This document shows positions 30,513 through 40,654 of a DNA stretch of 64,000 nucleotides, one piece after another. The first letter of the stretch is position 1; every line of letters begins with the position of its first letter. Location: positions 1,552,501 through 1,616,500 of the forward strand of contig NZ_JAUTBL010000002.1 in NCBI RefSeq assembly GCF_030819275.1. The letters run 5' to 3'. Made by a program: the position numbers and the translations under genes. The notes under the pieces were generated by a model. The model was not told the origin of the DNA. It saw only the letters and a program-made list of their open reading frames with translations, and made no database searches. This DNA comes from Agrobacterium larrymoorei. Lineage in GTDB: Bacteria; Pseudomonadota; Alphaproteobacteria; Rhizobiales; Rhizobiaceae.

Positions 30513-30529
30513 TGTAACGTTATAACATA
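30513..30529 (+). promoter_or_regulatory. Zur-like operator 3 (CobW GTPase)
   Basis: TGTAACGTTATAACATA, 12 bp before the presumed start codon and downstream of znuA. It is the best match to the common pattern of the three sites and implies zinc-dependent repression of the GTPase gene that follows. Confidence 0.75.
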
Positions 30530-30540
30530 TGAGGTGTTTT

Positions 30541-31747
30541 ATGCAAAAGAAGCTGCCCGTGACAGTTCTGTCCGGCTTTCTCGGAGCCGGCAAAACCACC
30601 CTCCTCAACCACATCCTCAGCAATCGCGAAGGTCTGCGGGTGGCGGTGATCGTCAACGATATGAGCGAGGTCAATATCGACGCGGCTCTTGTCCGCGATG
30701 GCGGCGCCAATCTCTCACGCACGCAAGAGCAACTGGTCGAGATGACCAATGGCTGCATCTGTTGCACGCTGAGAGACGACCTGTTGAACGAGGTCAGGCA
30801 ACTGGCCGAACAGGGTCGCTTCGATTACCTGCTGATCGAATCCACCGGCATTGCCGAACCCCTGCCCGTGGCAGCCACCTTCGATTTCCGGGACGAGAAC
30901 GGTCAAAGCCTGTCGGATGTCGCGAAGCTGGATACGATGGTCACTGTGGTGGATTGCGCCAATCTGTTGAAGGATTACGGATCTGCGGATTTCCTCGGCG
31001 GATCGCGGCGAAACGGCAGGTGACGGCGACGACCGCACACTGGTCGATCTGCTGGTCGAACAGATCGAATTTGCCAATGTCGTGGTTCTGAACAAGGTCT
31101 CTGCCGCCAGCCCTGCAGAGCTGGATGCTGCCCGCAAAATCATCGTTGGCCTCAATCCCGATGCGCGTCTTATCGAGGCCGATTTTGGCAAAGTGGAGCT
31201 GGAAGCCGTGCTTGGCACCGGGCTGTTCGACTTTGCCAAGGCGGAAACACATCCGCTCTGGTTCAAGGAACTGCACGGCTTCAAGGGCCACATCCCCGAG
31301 ACGGAAGAATACGGCATCCGCTCCTTCGTCTACCGCGCGAAGCGGCCCTTCGATCCTGCCCGCTTTCATGCCTTCATCAATCGTGACTGGCCGGGCGTGA
31401 TCCGCGCCAAGGGCTTCTTCTGGCTGGCCACGCGGCCCAACCATGTTGGCGAAATCAGCCAGGCAGGCGCTTTGGTGAAAACCGGCAAGATGGGGCTGTG
31501 GTGGTCTTCCGTACCGAAGACACGCTGGCCGGACGATCCGGGCTTCGAGAAGATGCTGGCGCCCTATATGGACAAGGTCTGGGGAGATCGGCGTCAGGAG
31601 ATCGTCTTCATCGGCGCTGACCCGATGAGCGAGGCGGCTCTACGCCAGGAACTTGACGCCTGTTTGATTGAGGCCGAGCGCTTCACGCCGGAAAACTGGC
31701 AGGAGCTGAAAGACCCGTTTCCCGACTGGAACAGACAGGCTGCCTGA
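30541..31747 (+). pseudogene. frameshifted CobW/COG0523 zinc chaperone GTPase
   Basis: Zur-controlled COG0523 GTPases are thought to deliver zinc to client enzymes under starvation. The first frame (30541-31023) has Walker [10 protein letters not shown], the metal-binding CICC in [12 protein letters not shown] and the switch ESTGIAEP. It then runs into a stop. The second frame resumes at about 31000 with [17 protein letters not shown] and carries NKVS and the C-terminal CobW domain to 31747. Removing one base near 30994-31001 (CTCGGCGG) joins them into 401 residues. GAGGTG precedes the ATG at 30541. Sequencing error or a true loss are both possible. Confidence 0.85.
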
Positions 31748-31754
31748 TCTGATA

Positions 31755-31783
31755 AAAGAAAGCGGGCGCTCGATGCGCCCGCT
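31755..31783. terminator. strong hairpin between CobW gene and rcnB-like gene
   Basis: Perfect 9-bp stem AGCGGGCGC/GCGCCCGCT with a 5-base loop. On the minus strand it is followed by TTCTTTT, so it fits as the terminator of the rcnB-like gene. It may also stop transcription from the convergent CobW side. Confidence 0.75.
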
Positions 31784-31800
31784 CCCATCTGCTTTACGAT

Positions 31801-32130
31801 TTACCGTGCCGCGGCGAGGCCGATGATCAGGCCGCTGACCGCGTTGATCAGCAGAAACTGGTTGTCGACGCGCACCCAGCGCTCATTGCGACGCGGCTCT
31901 CTGAGGTGGTAGCGGCGATACTCGCGACGATCGACAAAGTGACGTCGCTCAGCGGGCGTCAAACGCTGACCTCGATCCCAACGGTGCTTCTTGATGATCA
32001 CCTTCTTTGTGGTGACCGTCCGTTCGTGGACACCTCGGCGATCATGCCCGTAATCATGGCGACCCTGCGCCTGAGCCATCGGCGCTGCGAGAATTGTCGC
32101 AGCCAGAAAAACGGTGACGAGCTTTTTCAT
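31801..32130 (-). CDS. RcnB-family periplasmic protein
   Basis: 109 residues with a signal peptide (MKKLVTVFLAATILAAPMAQA) and the RcnB-like core of Arg, His and Trp (RRHFVDRREYRRYHLREP), ending in a hydrophobic stretch. E. coli RcnB modulates nickel/cobalt efflux; here the metal role is unproven, although the neighbouring genes handle zinc. No efflux pump gene lies next to it. Confidence 0.83.
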   Translation of the reverse strand: MKKLVTVFLAATILAAPMAQAQGRHDYGHDRRGVHERTVTTKKVIIKKHRWDRGQRLTPAERRHFVDRREYRRYHLREPRRNERWVRVDNQFLLINAVSGLIIGLAAAR

Positions 32131-32320
32131 GGGTCTTTCCTTTCCTGTTGTGATGGGGTGACCCTATCGCGCCGAGTATGAACGGAAACTGAAGTAGAAA
32201 ATTACAATATGGTAACATTGACGATGACTTAGAGGATGAACTTAAAGTTCGCGATATCTAATATGATCAGCGACTCGTCAGTGGCCGCTCGGGCTGAGAC
32301 GCCCGAGCGGTAACCTCGCC

Positions 32321-33355
32321 TCACTTTTTCAGTTCGGCAGATTTGGCCCAGAGGTTGATGTCGGCATCGCGTGCATAACGATCGATCTCGGCCAGTTCTT
32401 CTGCGGTGAAGTCCGGCTTTTCCAGTGCCTTCACGCAATCCTCCAGCTGCTCTGGCCGGCTTGCGCCAATCAGTGCAGACGTAATCCGGCCGCCTCGCAG
32501 CACCCAGGCAATGGCCATTTGCGCCAGCGTCTGTCCGCGTCGTTCGGCAATCGCGTTGAGCCCACGAATATTCTCGATGTTGCGCTCATTGAGGAAGGCA
32601 GGATTGAGCGACTTGTTCTGACTGGCGCGGCTCGTATCCGGAACGCCGTTCAGATACTTTGTGGTCAGCATACCCTGTGCGAGCGGAGAGAAGACGATGG
32701 AGCCGATGCCGAGTTCTTCCAGCGTATCGACAAGACCGTCCTCTTCGATCCAGCGGTTGATCATCGAATAGCTCGGCTGATGAATGATGCAGGGCGTACC
32801 AAGATCCTTGAGGATCGCCGCAGCCTCGCGGGTGCGCTGGGAGTTGTAGGACGAGATACCGACATAAAGCGCTCTGCCCGAACGCACGATATGATCGAGC
32901 GCACCACAGGTCTCTTCCAGAGGCGTATCCGGATCGAAGCGGTGTGAGTAGAAGATATCCACGTAATCCAGACCCATGCGCTTCAGGCTCTGGTCGCAGG
33001 ACGAAATCAGATATTTACGGCTGCCCCACTCGCCATAGGGACCTGGCCACATATTGTAACCCGCCTTGGAAGAGATGATCAGCTCATCGCGATAACCGGC
33101 AAAATCGGTCTTCAGGATTTCGCCGAAGGCACTCTCCGCGCTGCCTGGAGGCGGGCCGTAATTGTTGGCAAGGTCGAAATGAGTGATCCCGAGATCGAAG
33201 GCCTTGCGGCAAATCTCCTGTTTCGTCTTGTGGGAGAAGTCGTTGCCGAAATTGTGCCAGAGGCCAAGCGATATGGCCGGAAGCTTGAGGCCCGTGCGGC
33301 CGCAGTGATTGTACTTCATGGATTCGTAGCGGTTTTCAGCCGGTTGCCAGGCCAT
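32321..33355 (-). CDS. aldo/keto reductase, YghZ/Mgr type
   Basis: 344 residues of the AKR14-like group, NADPH-dependent reductases of aldehydes such as L-glyceraldehyde 3-phosphate. The group signature NNYGPPPGSAE holds the catalytic Tyr, preceded by the Asp of FDLANNYG, and IISSKAGY holds the catalytic Lys. GGAGG precedes the ATG at 33355. A perfect 9-bp hairpin (32285-32310) without a T-run lies just past the stop. Confidence 0.92.
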   Translation of the reverse strand: MAWQPAENRYESMKYNHCGRTGLKLPAISLGLWHNFGNDFSHKTKQEICRKAFDLGITHFDLANNYGPPPGSAESAFGEILKTDFAGYRDELIISSKAGYNMWPGPYGEWGSRKYLISSCDQSLKRMGLDYVDIFYSHRFDPDTPLEETCGALDHIVRSGRALYVGISSYNSQRTREAAAILKDLGTPCIIHQPSYSMINRWIEEDGLVDTLEELGIGSIVFSPLAQGMLTTKYLNGVPDTSRASQNKSLNPAFLNERNIENIRGLNAIAERRGQTLAQMAIAWVLRGGRITSALIGASRPEQLEDCVKALEKPDFTAEELAEIDRYARDADINLWAKSAELKK

Positions 33356-33420
33356 GGATTTCCTCCCTTGTGTGGAATCGCTGATCCGCCGCAGAGGTGG
33401 CGGATCGTGGTGCGGTTAGA

Positions 33421-33527
33421 CTAAAGCATGTCGCGCAAAAGTGTGCAGCGGTTTTGCGATAACGACATGCGACAAAACAGATATCTAGAGCGTGTAAGCG
33501 AATCTGAAAGATCGCGATACGCTTTAG
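33421..33527. repeat. RIME-type mosaic palindromic repeat (intact copy 1)
   Basis: About 107 bp, bounded by CTAAAG and CTTTAG, made of two imperfect palindromes: one around ACATGCGACAAAAC and one around GCGAATCTGAAAGATCGC. It shares over 80 percent identity by eye with the copy at 43566. This matches the Rhizobium-specific intergenic mosaic elements described from rhizobia. Confidence 0.85.
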
Positions 33528-33544
33528 AAGATCACCGTCGGCTT

Positions 33545-36001
33545 TCAAGCCTGGGACTGCGACGTGTAAAGATCGAACACCTTGAACGACGGCTTAGCGG
33601 TCTGCGACTTTTCGCTCGGAGAGAAGACGATGCGACGGCTTTCTCCGGCAGCGAGGTCAAAGAGATTGTCGGAGTAGCGCCCGGCAACATCGGCTTCCAC
33701 CATGACGAAGAGCGCCAAGCCCTCTGCCTGAACCTCGACCTCGACGTCTCCGTTGTCCAGCGCCTTCACCTGATAGCTTAGAGCGGATGGCCGAAGATCA
33801 AGTGCCTTGTAGGTCTCGCGCACATGATGCCCCTCGCCCATCATGCCGTTGGAGGCGATGAAGTTCCAGGAGAGCAGCGCGCCAGCCGGAAGTTGATCGA
33901 GATCGATCTCGGTCAACAGCGCGGCGGCATCCGGCCCGCAGGTGCCACTGGCGGATTTCAGCGGAATGCGGACGCCATCCAGCGCCAGGGCGAAGATGTT
34001 CATGTCGATTTCGACATCGTCCAGCGTGTCGTTGACCATGGAGAACAGAAGGGACTTGCCGTCTTCAGACGGAATGGCTGACACCGCGACTGGCTGAAAG
34101 AAGCGCCGCGCCGCATAATGCAGGGCTTTCCAGTTGCCGCCATAGTCGAGGCTCGACCATGAGGCGACAGGCCAGGTATCGTTGAGCTGCCAATAGAGCG
34201 TGCCCATGCAATGAGGCTTCAGCGAGCGCCAATATTCGACCGCGGTCTTGATGGCGAGCGCCTGTTGCACCTGGCTCACGTAGACGAAATTCTCAAAGTC
34301 CTTGGGGAAGCGGAAATAGCGGAACATCGTTCCCGCAATCCGCTCATTGCCGCCCGCATTCTTCTGGTGGAGTTCGATCACCGGGGATGCGATGTTCATG
34401 TCCTTGTTGTCCGCATAGGTGCGGATGACTGGCATGGACGTATAGGACTGGAAACCGAATTCCGAGCAGAAACGCGGACGCACTGTCCGGTAATCGTCGA
34501 AAGACTTGTTCTCGTGCCAGACGGACCAGTAATGCATGTCGCCGGAACCATCTGCGTGCCAGGCATCGCCATAGTCGAGATAGCCGGAGGCCGGACTTGA
34601 GGGCCACCAGATCGCCGATGGCGCGGCCTTCTTCAATGCGCGCTCGATGGTGCGGTTGAGGCGATCATAGGCCACCAGATAGCGATCGCGGTTGTTGCGC
34701 GATTCTTCGAACCAGTTCAGTGCGCCGACCAACTCGTTATCGCCGCACCAGAGCGCAATCGAAGGATGAGAGGCAAGACGCTTCACTTGGTAGTCGACCT
34801 CAAGCTCGACATTGTCGAGGAAGTCTTCGGTGCAGGGGTAGAGATTGCAGGCGAACATGAAGTCCTGCCAGACCATCAGACCCAACCTGTCGCAGAGATC
34901 GTAGAACCAGTCCGGTTCGTAGAAGCCACCACCCCAGACGCGGATCATGTTCATGTGGGCTTCGACGGCGGAGAGAAGCAGGTCTTCGGTCTTCTGCGCA
35001 CTTGAGAGAGAAAACAGTGCGTCAGACGGAATCCAATTCGCACCGCGGCAGAAGATTTCGCGGCCGTTGACGCGGAGCGCAAAGCGGCTGCCAGCCTCAT
35101 CCTTATCGGTCAGAAGCTCGACGGTGCGAAAGCCGATCTGGCGCGTCAGGGTCTCATCCGGCAGTTCGACACTCAGCGTGTAGAGCGCCTGCTCGCCGCT
35201 ACCTGCGGGCCACCAAAGCTTGGGATTTTCGACGAAGAACACGTGACGAATGACGGTCTCACCAGCAGTGACACCACAATCGAGCCTCAGCCTCTCGTCG
35301 CCGAGCGACAAATGCACAGGCAAACTGCCGGGCTGAGCGGCATGGAGCGCCACCTCCACATGCAGTTCCACACCGCCATCCTTATGATGCTGGGTGGTGG
35401 TGACGTGCTCGATGCGCGCCGTCTCGAGCCGGCGCAGTAGGATGTTTCCATAAAGGCCGAGTGGGGCGATCGCGATGTTCCAGTCCCAGCCAAAATGGCA
35501 CTGCGGTTTACGCAGAAGATTGCCGTTGGGGATGGGTGAGTTGCCGGGGTGGTAGGGCACATAGAAAGGCTGCGCCGCCTGGCGGTCGGCGCCTGCCTTG
35601 ATGCTGGAATGGAAATGGATGCGGATGACATTTTCACCCGGCTGGAGAGCCGAGGTCACATCGGGCCGATAGCGGCGGAAACAATTGTCGGCTGTCAGGA
35701 CAGGCGCATCATTGACGAAGACGACGGCCACCGTGTCGAGATTGTCGATATCGAGATACCAACCGGCGTCGACATCATCGACCACGAAACTGCGCTCGAT
35801 GATCCAGTCGCGATGCGCCACCCACTGGACGTCATTCTCGTTTCTGCCAAAATACGGATCGGGAATGATCGATGCTTCGCGCAAGGCCGTATGGACATCG
35901 CCCGGGATTGTCATGCTGGTGCTATGATCACCTTCAGCCGAAGCCAGCCGCCACGGGCCGGAGAGATCGATAACGAGATCGCGTGCATAGGTTGATGCCA
36001 T
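33545..36001 (-). CDS. beta-mannosidase (glycoside hydrolase family 2)
   Basis: 818 residues releasing terminal beta-mannose from oligosaccharides. There is no signal peptide, so imported oligosaccharides are the likely substrate. The N-terminal jelly-roll domain starts at SGPWRLASAEG. The TIM barrel carries the acid/base Glu423 in WCGDNELVG and the nucleophile Glu514 in FCSEFGFQSY. The start at 36001 matches GH2 proteins and has AGGGCAG upstream; 33 more in-frame codons exist before it. It is divergent from a LacI-type regulator that probably controls it. Confidence 0.92.
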   Translation of the reverse strand: MASTYARDLVIDLSGPWRLASAEGDHSTSMTIPGDVHTALREASIIPDPYFGRNENDVQWVAHRDWIIERSFVVDDVDAGWYLDIDNLDTVAVVFVNDAPVLTADNCFRRYRPDVTSALQPGENVIRIHFHSSIKAGADRQAAQPFYVPYHPGNSPIPNGNLLRKPQCHFGWDWNIAIAPLGLYGNILLRRLETARIEHVTTTQHHKDGGVELHVEVALHAAQPGSLPVHLSLGDERLRLDCGVTAGETVIRHVFFVENPKLWWPAGSGEQALYTLSVELPDETLTRQIGFRTVELLTDKDEAGSRFALRVNGREIFCRGANWIPSDALFSLSSAQKTEDLLLSAVEAHMNMIRVWGGGFYEPDWFYDLCDRLGLMVWQDFMFACNLYPCTEDFLDNVELEVDYQVKRLASHPSIALWCGDNELVGALNWFEESRNNRDRYLVAYDRLNRTIERALKKAAPSAIWWPSSPASGYLDYGDAWHADGSGDMHYWSVWHENKSFDDYRTVRPRFCSEFGFQSYTSMPVIRTYADNKDMNIASPVIELHQKNAGGNERIAGTMFRYFRFPKDFENFVYVSQVQQALAIKTAVEYWRSLKPHCMGTLYWQLNDTWPVASWSSLDYGGNWKALHYAARRFFQPVAVSAIPSEDGKSLLFSMVNDTLDDVEIDMNIFALALDGVRIPLKSASGTCGPDAAALLTEIDLDQLPAGALLSWNFIASNGMMGEGHHVRETYKALDLRPSALSYQVKALDNGDVEVEVQAEGLALFVMVEADVAGRYSDNLFDLAAGESRRIVFSPSEKSQTAKPSFKVFDLYTSQSQA

Positions 36002-36477
36002 TTTCACTGCCCTGCTTGTTCCCGCAACCGCCATGGCGTTGCGACTCCATCCACTATCTGCAATGCGGTTAAAGCAAGTCCCAGCCTCTTCCGCAGCCAT
36101 GAAAAATCAGATCGGGAATTCCTCCGGGCGGAAACGTTATCGTAAAAAATTATAACCGTCACCCATGAAAAAAGCGCTCGACAAACATCAGGGAATACTC
36201 ACACAAAGCCTTTATACAATACGTTCTCATATGTATTTAATTTCAATCCACTATAGTAGATTTTTAATGATATCTCTAAACAGGATTCGTTTGTCTCCCG
36301 CCATCGGAACGGGGCGTTGGTGCATTTAAAAGAAGAGTAAACACTCACCCGGTCGTGTCTAATCTACATCGTTTCAGTCGCACTCGCTCACGAGCACAAT
36401 CCGCTGCGACACCTTAAGCTTTGCAATGGGATAAATCCGCACTACGATGACTGTCCGGTAAAGGAAGGTGGCGGCAT
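36002..36477. other. divergent promoter region, beta-mannosidase / lacI
   Basis: 476 bp, AT-rich in the middle. No ORF, repeat or terminator stands out. A candidate half-palindrome around GGAAACGTTATCG at about 36130 has the AACGTT core typical of LacI-family operators, but no clear second site was seen, so the operator is unproven. Confidence 0.5.
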
Positions 36478-37530
36478 ATGAACGACAGCACAGATATCGA
36501 AGCAAGCGGCCAAGCCCTTTCATCCAACGAACGTCCGACGCTGAAGACCATCGCCTATATGACCGGTCTCGGCATCACAACAGTCTCAAGAGCCTTGAAG
36601 GACGCGCCGGACATCGGTGCGGACACCAAGGAGCGCGTGCGGCGTGTCGCGCAGCAGATCGGTTATCAGCCGAACCGTGCGGGTGTGCGTCTTCGCACGG
36701 GCAAGACAAATGTCATCGCGCTCGTCCTCAGCGTCGATGAGGAATTGATGGGTTTTACCTCGCAGATGGTCTTCGGCATCACCGAGGTTTTGACCAACAC
36801 ACCCTACCATCTGGTGGTGACGCCACACACCCATGCCAAGGATACGATGACCCCTATCCGTTACATTCTGGAAACGGGGTCGGCAGATGGCGTCATCATT
36901 TCCAAGGTGCGCCCGGAAGATCCGCGCGTGCGGTTGATGACCGAGCGAAACATGCCCTTCGCCACCCATGGCCGCAGCAGCATGGGGATCGATCACCCTT
37001 TTCACGACTTCGACAACGAAGCCTATGTCTATGAGGCGATGAAGCGCTTGGCCCAGTGTGGTCGAAAACGCGTGGCGGTGCTGCTTCCGCAAAGCCAGTT
37101 TTCCTATCATGACTTTGCCCGTCGCGGGTTTGAGCGCGGCCTCAAAGACTTTGGCCTGAGTGAATTCGCCCTGCCCAACATCAACAACGACACGCCGCTG
37201 GAAGAGCTGAAGCAGGAAACCGCACGGTTGATGAGCGGCACCGATGTGCCGGACGGCATCGTGTCGATCAGCGGCAGTTCGACGATCGCGATCGTGGCCG
37301 GGATCGAAGCGAGTGGCAAGAAGATCGGTACGGATGTGGATATCGTGTCGAAACAATCCGCCGACTTCCTCAACTGGCTTCGACCGGAAATCCACACGAT
37401 GAACGAGGATATCAAGCTGGCGGGTCGCGAACTTGCACGGGCCGTGCTCGCTCGCATTGAAGGCAGGCCGACCGCAGAGCTTCATACGATCAGCAAGCCC
37501 GTCTGGTCGAGCCATACGCCCAAGCTCTAG
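36478..37530 (+). CDS. LacI-family transcriptional regulator
   Basis: 350 residues. The helix-turn-helix is [20 protein letters not shown] (about 21-40), followed by the hinge [16 protein letters not shown]. The rest is a periplasmic-binding-protein-like sugar sensor. The divergent beta-mannosidase suggests an oligosaccharide inducer. The stop codon is formed at the junction with the IS element: TA from the gene and G from the IS end. Without the insertion the same TA plus A would give TAA, so the protein is unchanged. Confidence 0.92.
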   Translation: MNDSTDIEASGQALSSNERPTLKTIAYMTGLGITTVSRALKDAPDIGADTKERVRRVAQQIGYQPNRAGVRLRTGKTNVIALVLSVDEELMGFTSQMVFGITEVLTNTPYHLVVTPHTHAKDTMTPIRYILETGSADGVIISKVRPEDPRVRLMTERNMPFATHGRSSMGIDHPFHDFDNEAYVYEAMKRLAQCGRKRVAVLLPQSQFSYHDFARRGFERGLKDFGLSEFALPNINNDTPLEELKQETARLMSGTDVPDGIVSISGSSTIAIVAGIEASGKKIGTDVDIVSKQSADFLNWLRPEIHTMNEDIKLAGRELARAVLARIEGRPTAELHTISKPVWSSHTPKL

Positions 37531-37606
37531 GGTCGAAACCCAATCAAATTGTTGATGAAATTGGCTATCTATGATTCACTACCTGTAGAAGCAGGAGTGT
37601 TTGACC

Positions 37607-38361
37607 ATGGCGGGCGAATTTTGGCTTGATGACGAACAGTGGGCAGTGATTTCGCCGCTGCTTCCGACCAACCAACCCGGCGCTCATCGTACTGACGATC
37701 GCCGGGTTATCAGCGGCATCATCCACGTCTTGCGATCCGGTTGCCGCTGGCAGGATTGTCCATCCTGCTACGGGCCTTCGACAACGATCTATAATCGCTT
37801 CCATCGCTGGTCTGCAAAAGGGATATGGCGGCGACTGTTTGAGTCTCTGGTGCAAATGACCGATCGCGACATCCATATGATCGATAGCACCACCGCAAAG
37901 GCACACCGTTCTGCCGCTGGTGGAAAAGGGGGGCGGATGCCGAAGCAATTGGTCGATCGAGAGGCGGCAGATCGACAAAAGTCCATGCTGTTGTCGATGG
38001 TTGTGGCCGTCCAGTCGCGTTGCGAATAACGCCTGGGCAACGTGGTGATGCACCCATTGCCATCCCGCTCCTTGATCCCCTGCCTCCGACACGTCTGTGC
38101 GCCGCAGATACGGCTTACGACAGCGACGCCTTACGCAGCTTCCTGAGGGCACGCGGCACGCAACCAGTCATCCCAAACAATCCAACCCGAAAGAGGATCA
38201 GACCGTTCGACCCGGTCGCCTACCGAAGACGGAATATAATCGAGCGGACATTCTGCCGTCTCAAGGACTGGAGACGTGTCGCGACGCGATACGACAAGCT
38301 CATGATAAACTTCGAGGCAACGTGCTACATTGCAGCGATCGTCACATGGTGGATCAATTGA
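37607..38361 (+). CDS. IS5-family transposase orfAB (programmed -1 frameshift)
   Basis: OrfA (37607-38029) encodes 140 residues with the N-terminal region FWLDDEQWAVISPLLP and the first catalytic Asp in IDSTTAKAHRSA. A -1 shift at A4G6 (37924-37933) continues the frame as ADAEAIGRSRGGR and on to 38361, giving 251 residues. The second Asp is in ADTAYDSDALR. The DDE Glu lies in RRRNIIERTFCRLK, which fits the Y-(2)-R-(3)-E-(6)-K signature. Both halves look undamaged, so the element may be active. Confidence 0.87.
37924..37933 (+). promoter_or_regulatory. A4G6 slippery site in transposase gene
   Basis: Four A followed by six G. The zero frame reads GGA-AAA-GGG-GGG-CGG. Re-reading the last G gives GCG-GAT, the frame that matches full-length IS427-type transposases. 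Frameshifting or transcript slippage is known for this group. Confidence 0.75.
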
Positions 38362-38386
38362 GTCTGGAGCCTAAGGCATCTCATTT

Positions 38387-39901
38387 CTAGCGCGCTTTAG
38401 CCTTCGTTTGAAACGCGGCGAATGGGCGGACAGCCGATGCCAAATCCTCGGCGATCAACCCCGGCCCGCGGCCCTGCGCAATCTGCCCGTGCAACCACAC
38501 CGCGGCGGCGGCAGCCTCGAATGCCGGCACCTGCTGTGCGAGAAGCGCACCGCAGATACCTGCCAGCACATCGCCAGAGCCCGCCGTTGCCAGCGACGAC
38601 GGTGCGTTGGTGTTGACGCTAGCACGGCCATCAGGCGCCGCAATGACTGTATCGGCTCCCTTGTAGACGATGACGGCATTGCTGCATTTGGCAGCGGCCT
38701 GCGCCTTTTCGATCTTGCTCAGTGTGTTATCCGCATGAACGTCCGGGAAAAGTCGTGCAAACTCTCCCTCATGCGGCGTCAAAATGCGCGGCGCGTCGCT
38801 GGCGAAGAGCGAGAAGAGTTTGTCCCTGTCATCTTTGAAGGCGGTGATACCATCGGCATCCAGCACCAGGGCGCGATCCTTGAGAAGCGATACGAACTCT
38901 CTGGCCTTCTTCAGATCGCCGAAACCCGGACCAAGAACATAAGTGCCATGACGTTGATCGTCAGCCCATGTGGCCAGCGCATGTTGATCCTCAACGGGCG
39001 TCACCATGATCGCAGTGAGCGTTGCCGATAGAACCGCGATCGCTTCCTGTGGTGCTGCGATCGTCACGATACCGGCACCCGCGCGCAAGCCGGACAGGGC
39101 CGTCATCCGCGCTGCGCCGGTTGCGTGGGATGGACCTGAAAAGACGGTGAGATGACCGCGTTTGAATTTGTGTGTCTCCACATCATCGAGAACGAGACAG
39201 CGCTCCCAGAGATCAGCGGAGTTTTCCCAGAGGCGACCTGTATGCGCCTCAACGATCCGCTGAGGAATGCCAATGTCGAAAACCTCCAATGCGCCGCAAA
39301 GTTCGCGCCCCGGCATCAGAACATGCCCTGGCTTCTTCGCCACAAAGGTCACAGTATGCGTCGCCTTGAAGGCCGCCCCGAGAGCGACGCCCCGGCGACC
39401 ACAGAGCCCTGATGGCAGATCGATCGCGACGACAGGCGTCCCCGCCCGCTCCACAATACCAATGACCTCGGCAACCTCTGGCGGAACATCACGCGATAGG
39501 CCCGCCCCGAAAATCCCGTCGATCACCACGTCGCCGTCTTGCGGCGTGAAAGCAGCAAGCGGTTGATAGCCTGCATTCTCTTGGTCATCCAGCAAGGCAT
39601 CATAGGCCTGCCTTGCTGCACCCTTGAGCTTGACCGCGTCGCCAAACACGAAGACCGCAACTTCCGCACCCGCCTCCCGAAGAGCGCGGGCGGCAACGAA
39701 CCCGTCGCCGCCATTGTTGCCGGTTCCACAAAGAACAGCGTACCGATGCGCCTGTGGATAATGCCGCAACGCGCAGGCAGCAACGGCCTGCCCGGCCCGT
39801 TCCATGAGCGAGAGGATGGAAAGCCCGCTGGCTTCCGCTGCGGCATCTATGCGGCTCATTGAGACCGGATCGACAAGAAGACGGCGAATTGACTGACTCA
39901 T
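38387..39901 (-). CDS. nnrDE: bifunctional NAD(P)H-hydrate epimerase/dehydratase
   Basis: Repairs hydrated NADH and NADPH. Of 504 residues, the N-terminal YjeF_N epimerase domain (about 1-215) has GTGNNGGDGFVAARAL. The C-terminal ADP-dependent dehydratase domain has a ribokinase-like fold with TPHEGEFARLF and the catalytic-site ATAGSGDVLAGI. The start at 39901 was preferred over a longer frame by family alignment. An inverted repeat GATGAG-N3-CTCATC lies directly before this ATG and contains the Shine-Dalgarno-like GAGG. Confidence 0.95.
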   Translation of the reverse strand: MSQSIRRLLVDPVSMSRIDAAAEASGLSILSLMERAGQAVAACALRHYPQAHRYAVLCGTGNNGGDGFVAARALREAGAEVAVFVFGDAVKLKGAARQAYDALLDDQENAGYQPLAAFTPQDGDVVIDGIFGAGLSRDVPPEVAEVIGIVERAGTPVVAIDLPSGLCGRRGVALGAAFKATHTVTFVAKKPGHVLMPGRELCGALEVFDIGIPQRIVEAHTGRLWENSADLWERCLVLDDVETHKFKRGHLTVFSGPSHATGAARMTALSGLRAGAGIVTIAAPQEAIAVLSATLTAIMVTPVEDQHALATWADDQRHGTYVLGPGFGDLKKAREFVSLLKDRALVLDADGITAFKDDRDKLFSLFASDAPRILTPHEGEFARLFPDVHADNTLSKIEKAQAAAKCSNAVIVYKGADTVIAAPDGRASVNTNAPSSLATAGSGDVLAGICGALLAQQVPAFEAAAAAVWLHGQIAQGRGPGLIAEDLASAVRPFAAFQTKAKAR

Positions 39902-40589
<688 letters not shown>

Positions 40590-40654
40590 AAAAAATGAGC
40601 CGAAAAAGGCTCATGCTTCACCGGGTTGAACATTACCACTCAAGGAAAATTGCT

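Larger units (their letters stand above)
37530..38371 (+). mobile_element. IS5-family insertion sequence, IS427-like
   Basis: 842 bp. Left end GGGTCGAAACCCAATC and the reverse complement of the right end, GGCTCCAGACTCAATT, match at 11 of 16 positions, as terminal inverted repeats should. Flanking TA on both sides (37528-37529 and 38372-38373) is the expected target duplication. Inside are two overlapping transposase frames joined by a slippery site. It separates the lacI stop from the convergent nnrDE gene by 16 bp. Confidence 0.9.

Noticed and set aside
32179..32193. TGAA-N7-TGAA upstream of the rcnB-like gene
   Set aside because: Only half of the four-tetramer pattern. A pair like this is expected by chance about once per 65 kb on one strand.
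32200..32218. Possible Zur-like site (minus strand TGTTACCATATTGTAA) before the rcnB-like gene
   Set aside because: Only about 9 of 15 positions fit the pattern of the three zinc sites. Too weak to claim.
32285..32310. Perfect 9-bp hairpin past the aldo/keto reductase stop
   Set aside because: No T-run on either strand, so I do not call it a rho-independent terminator.
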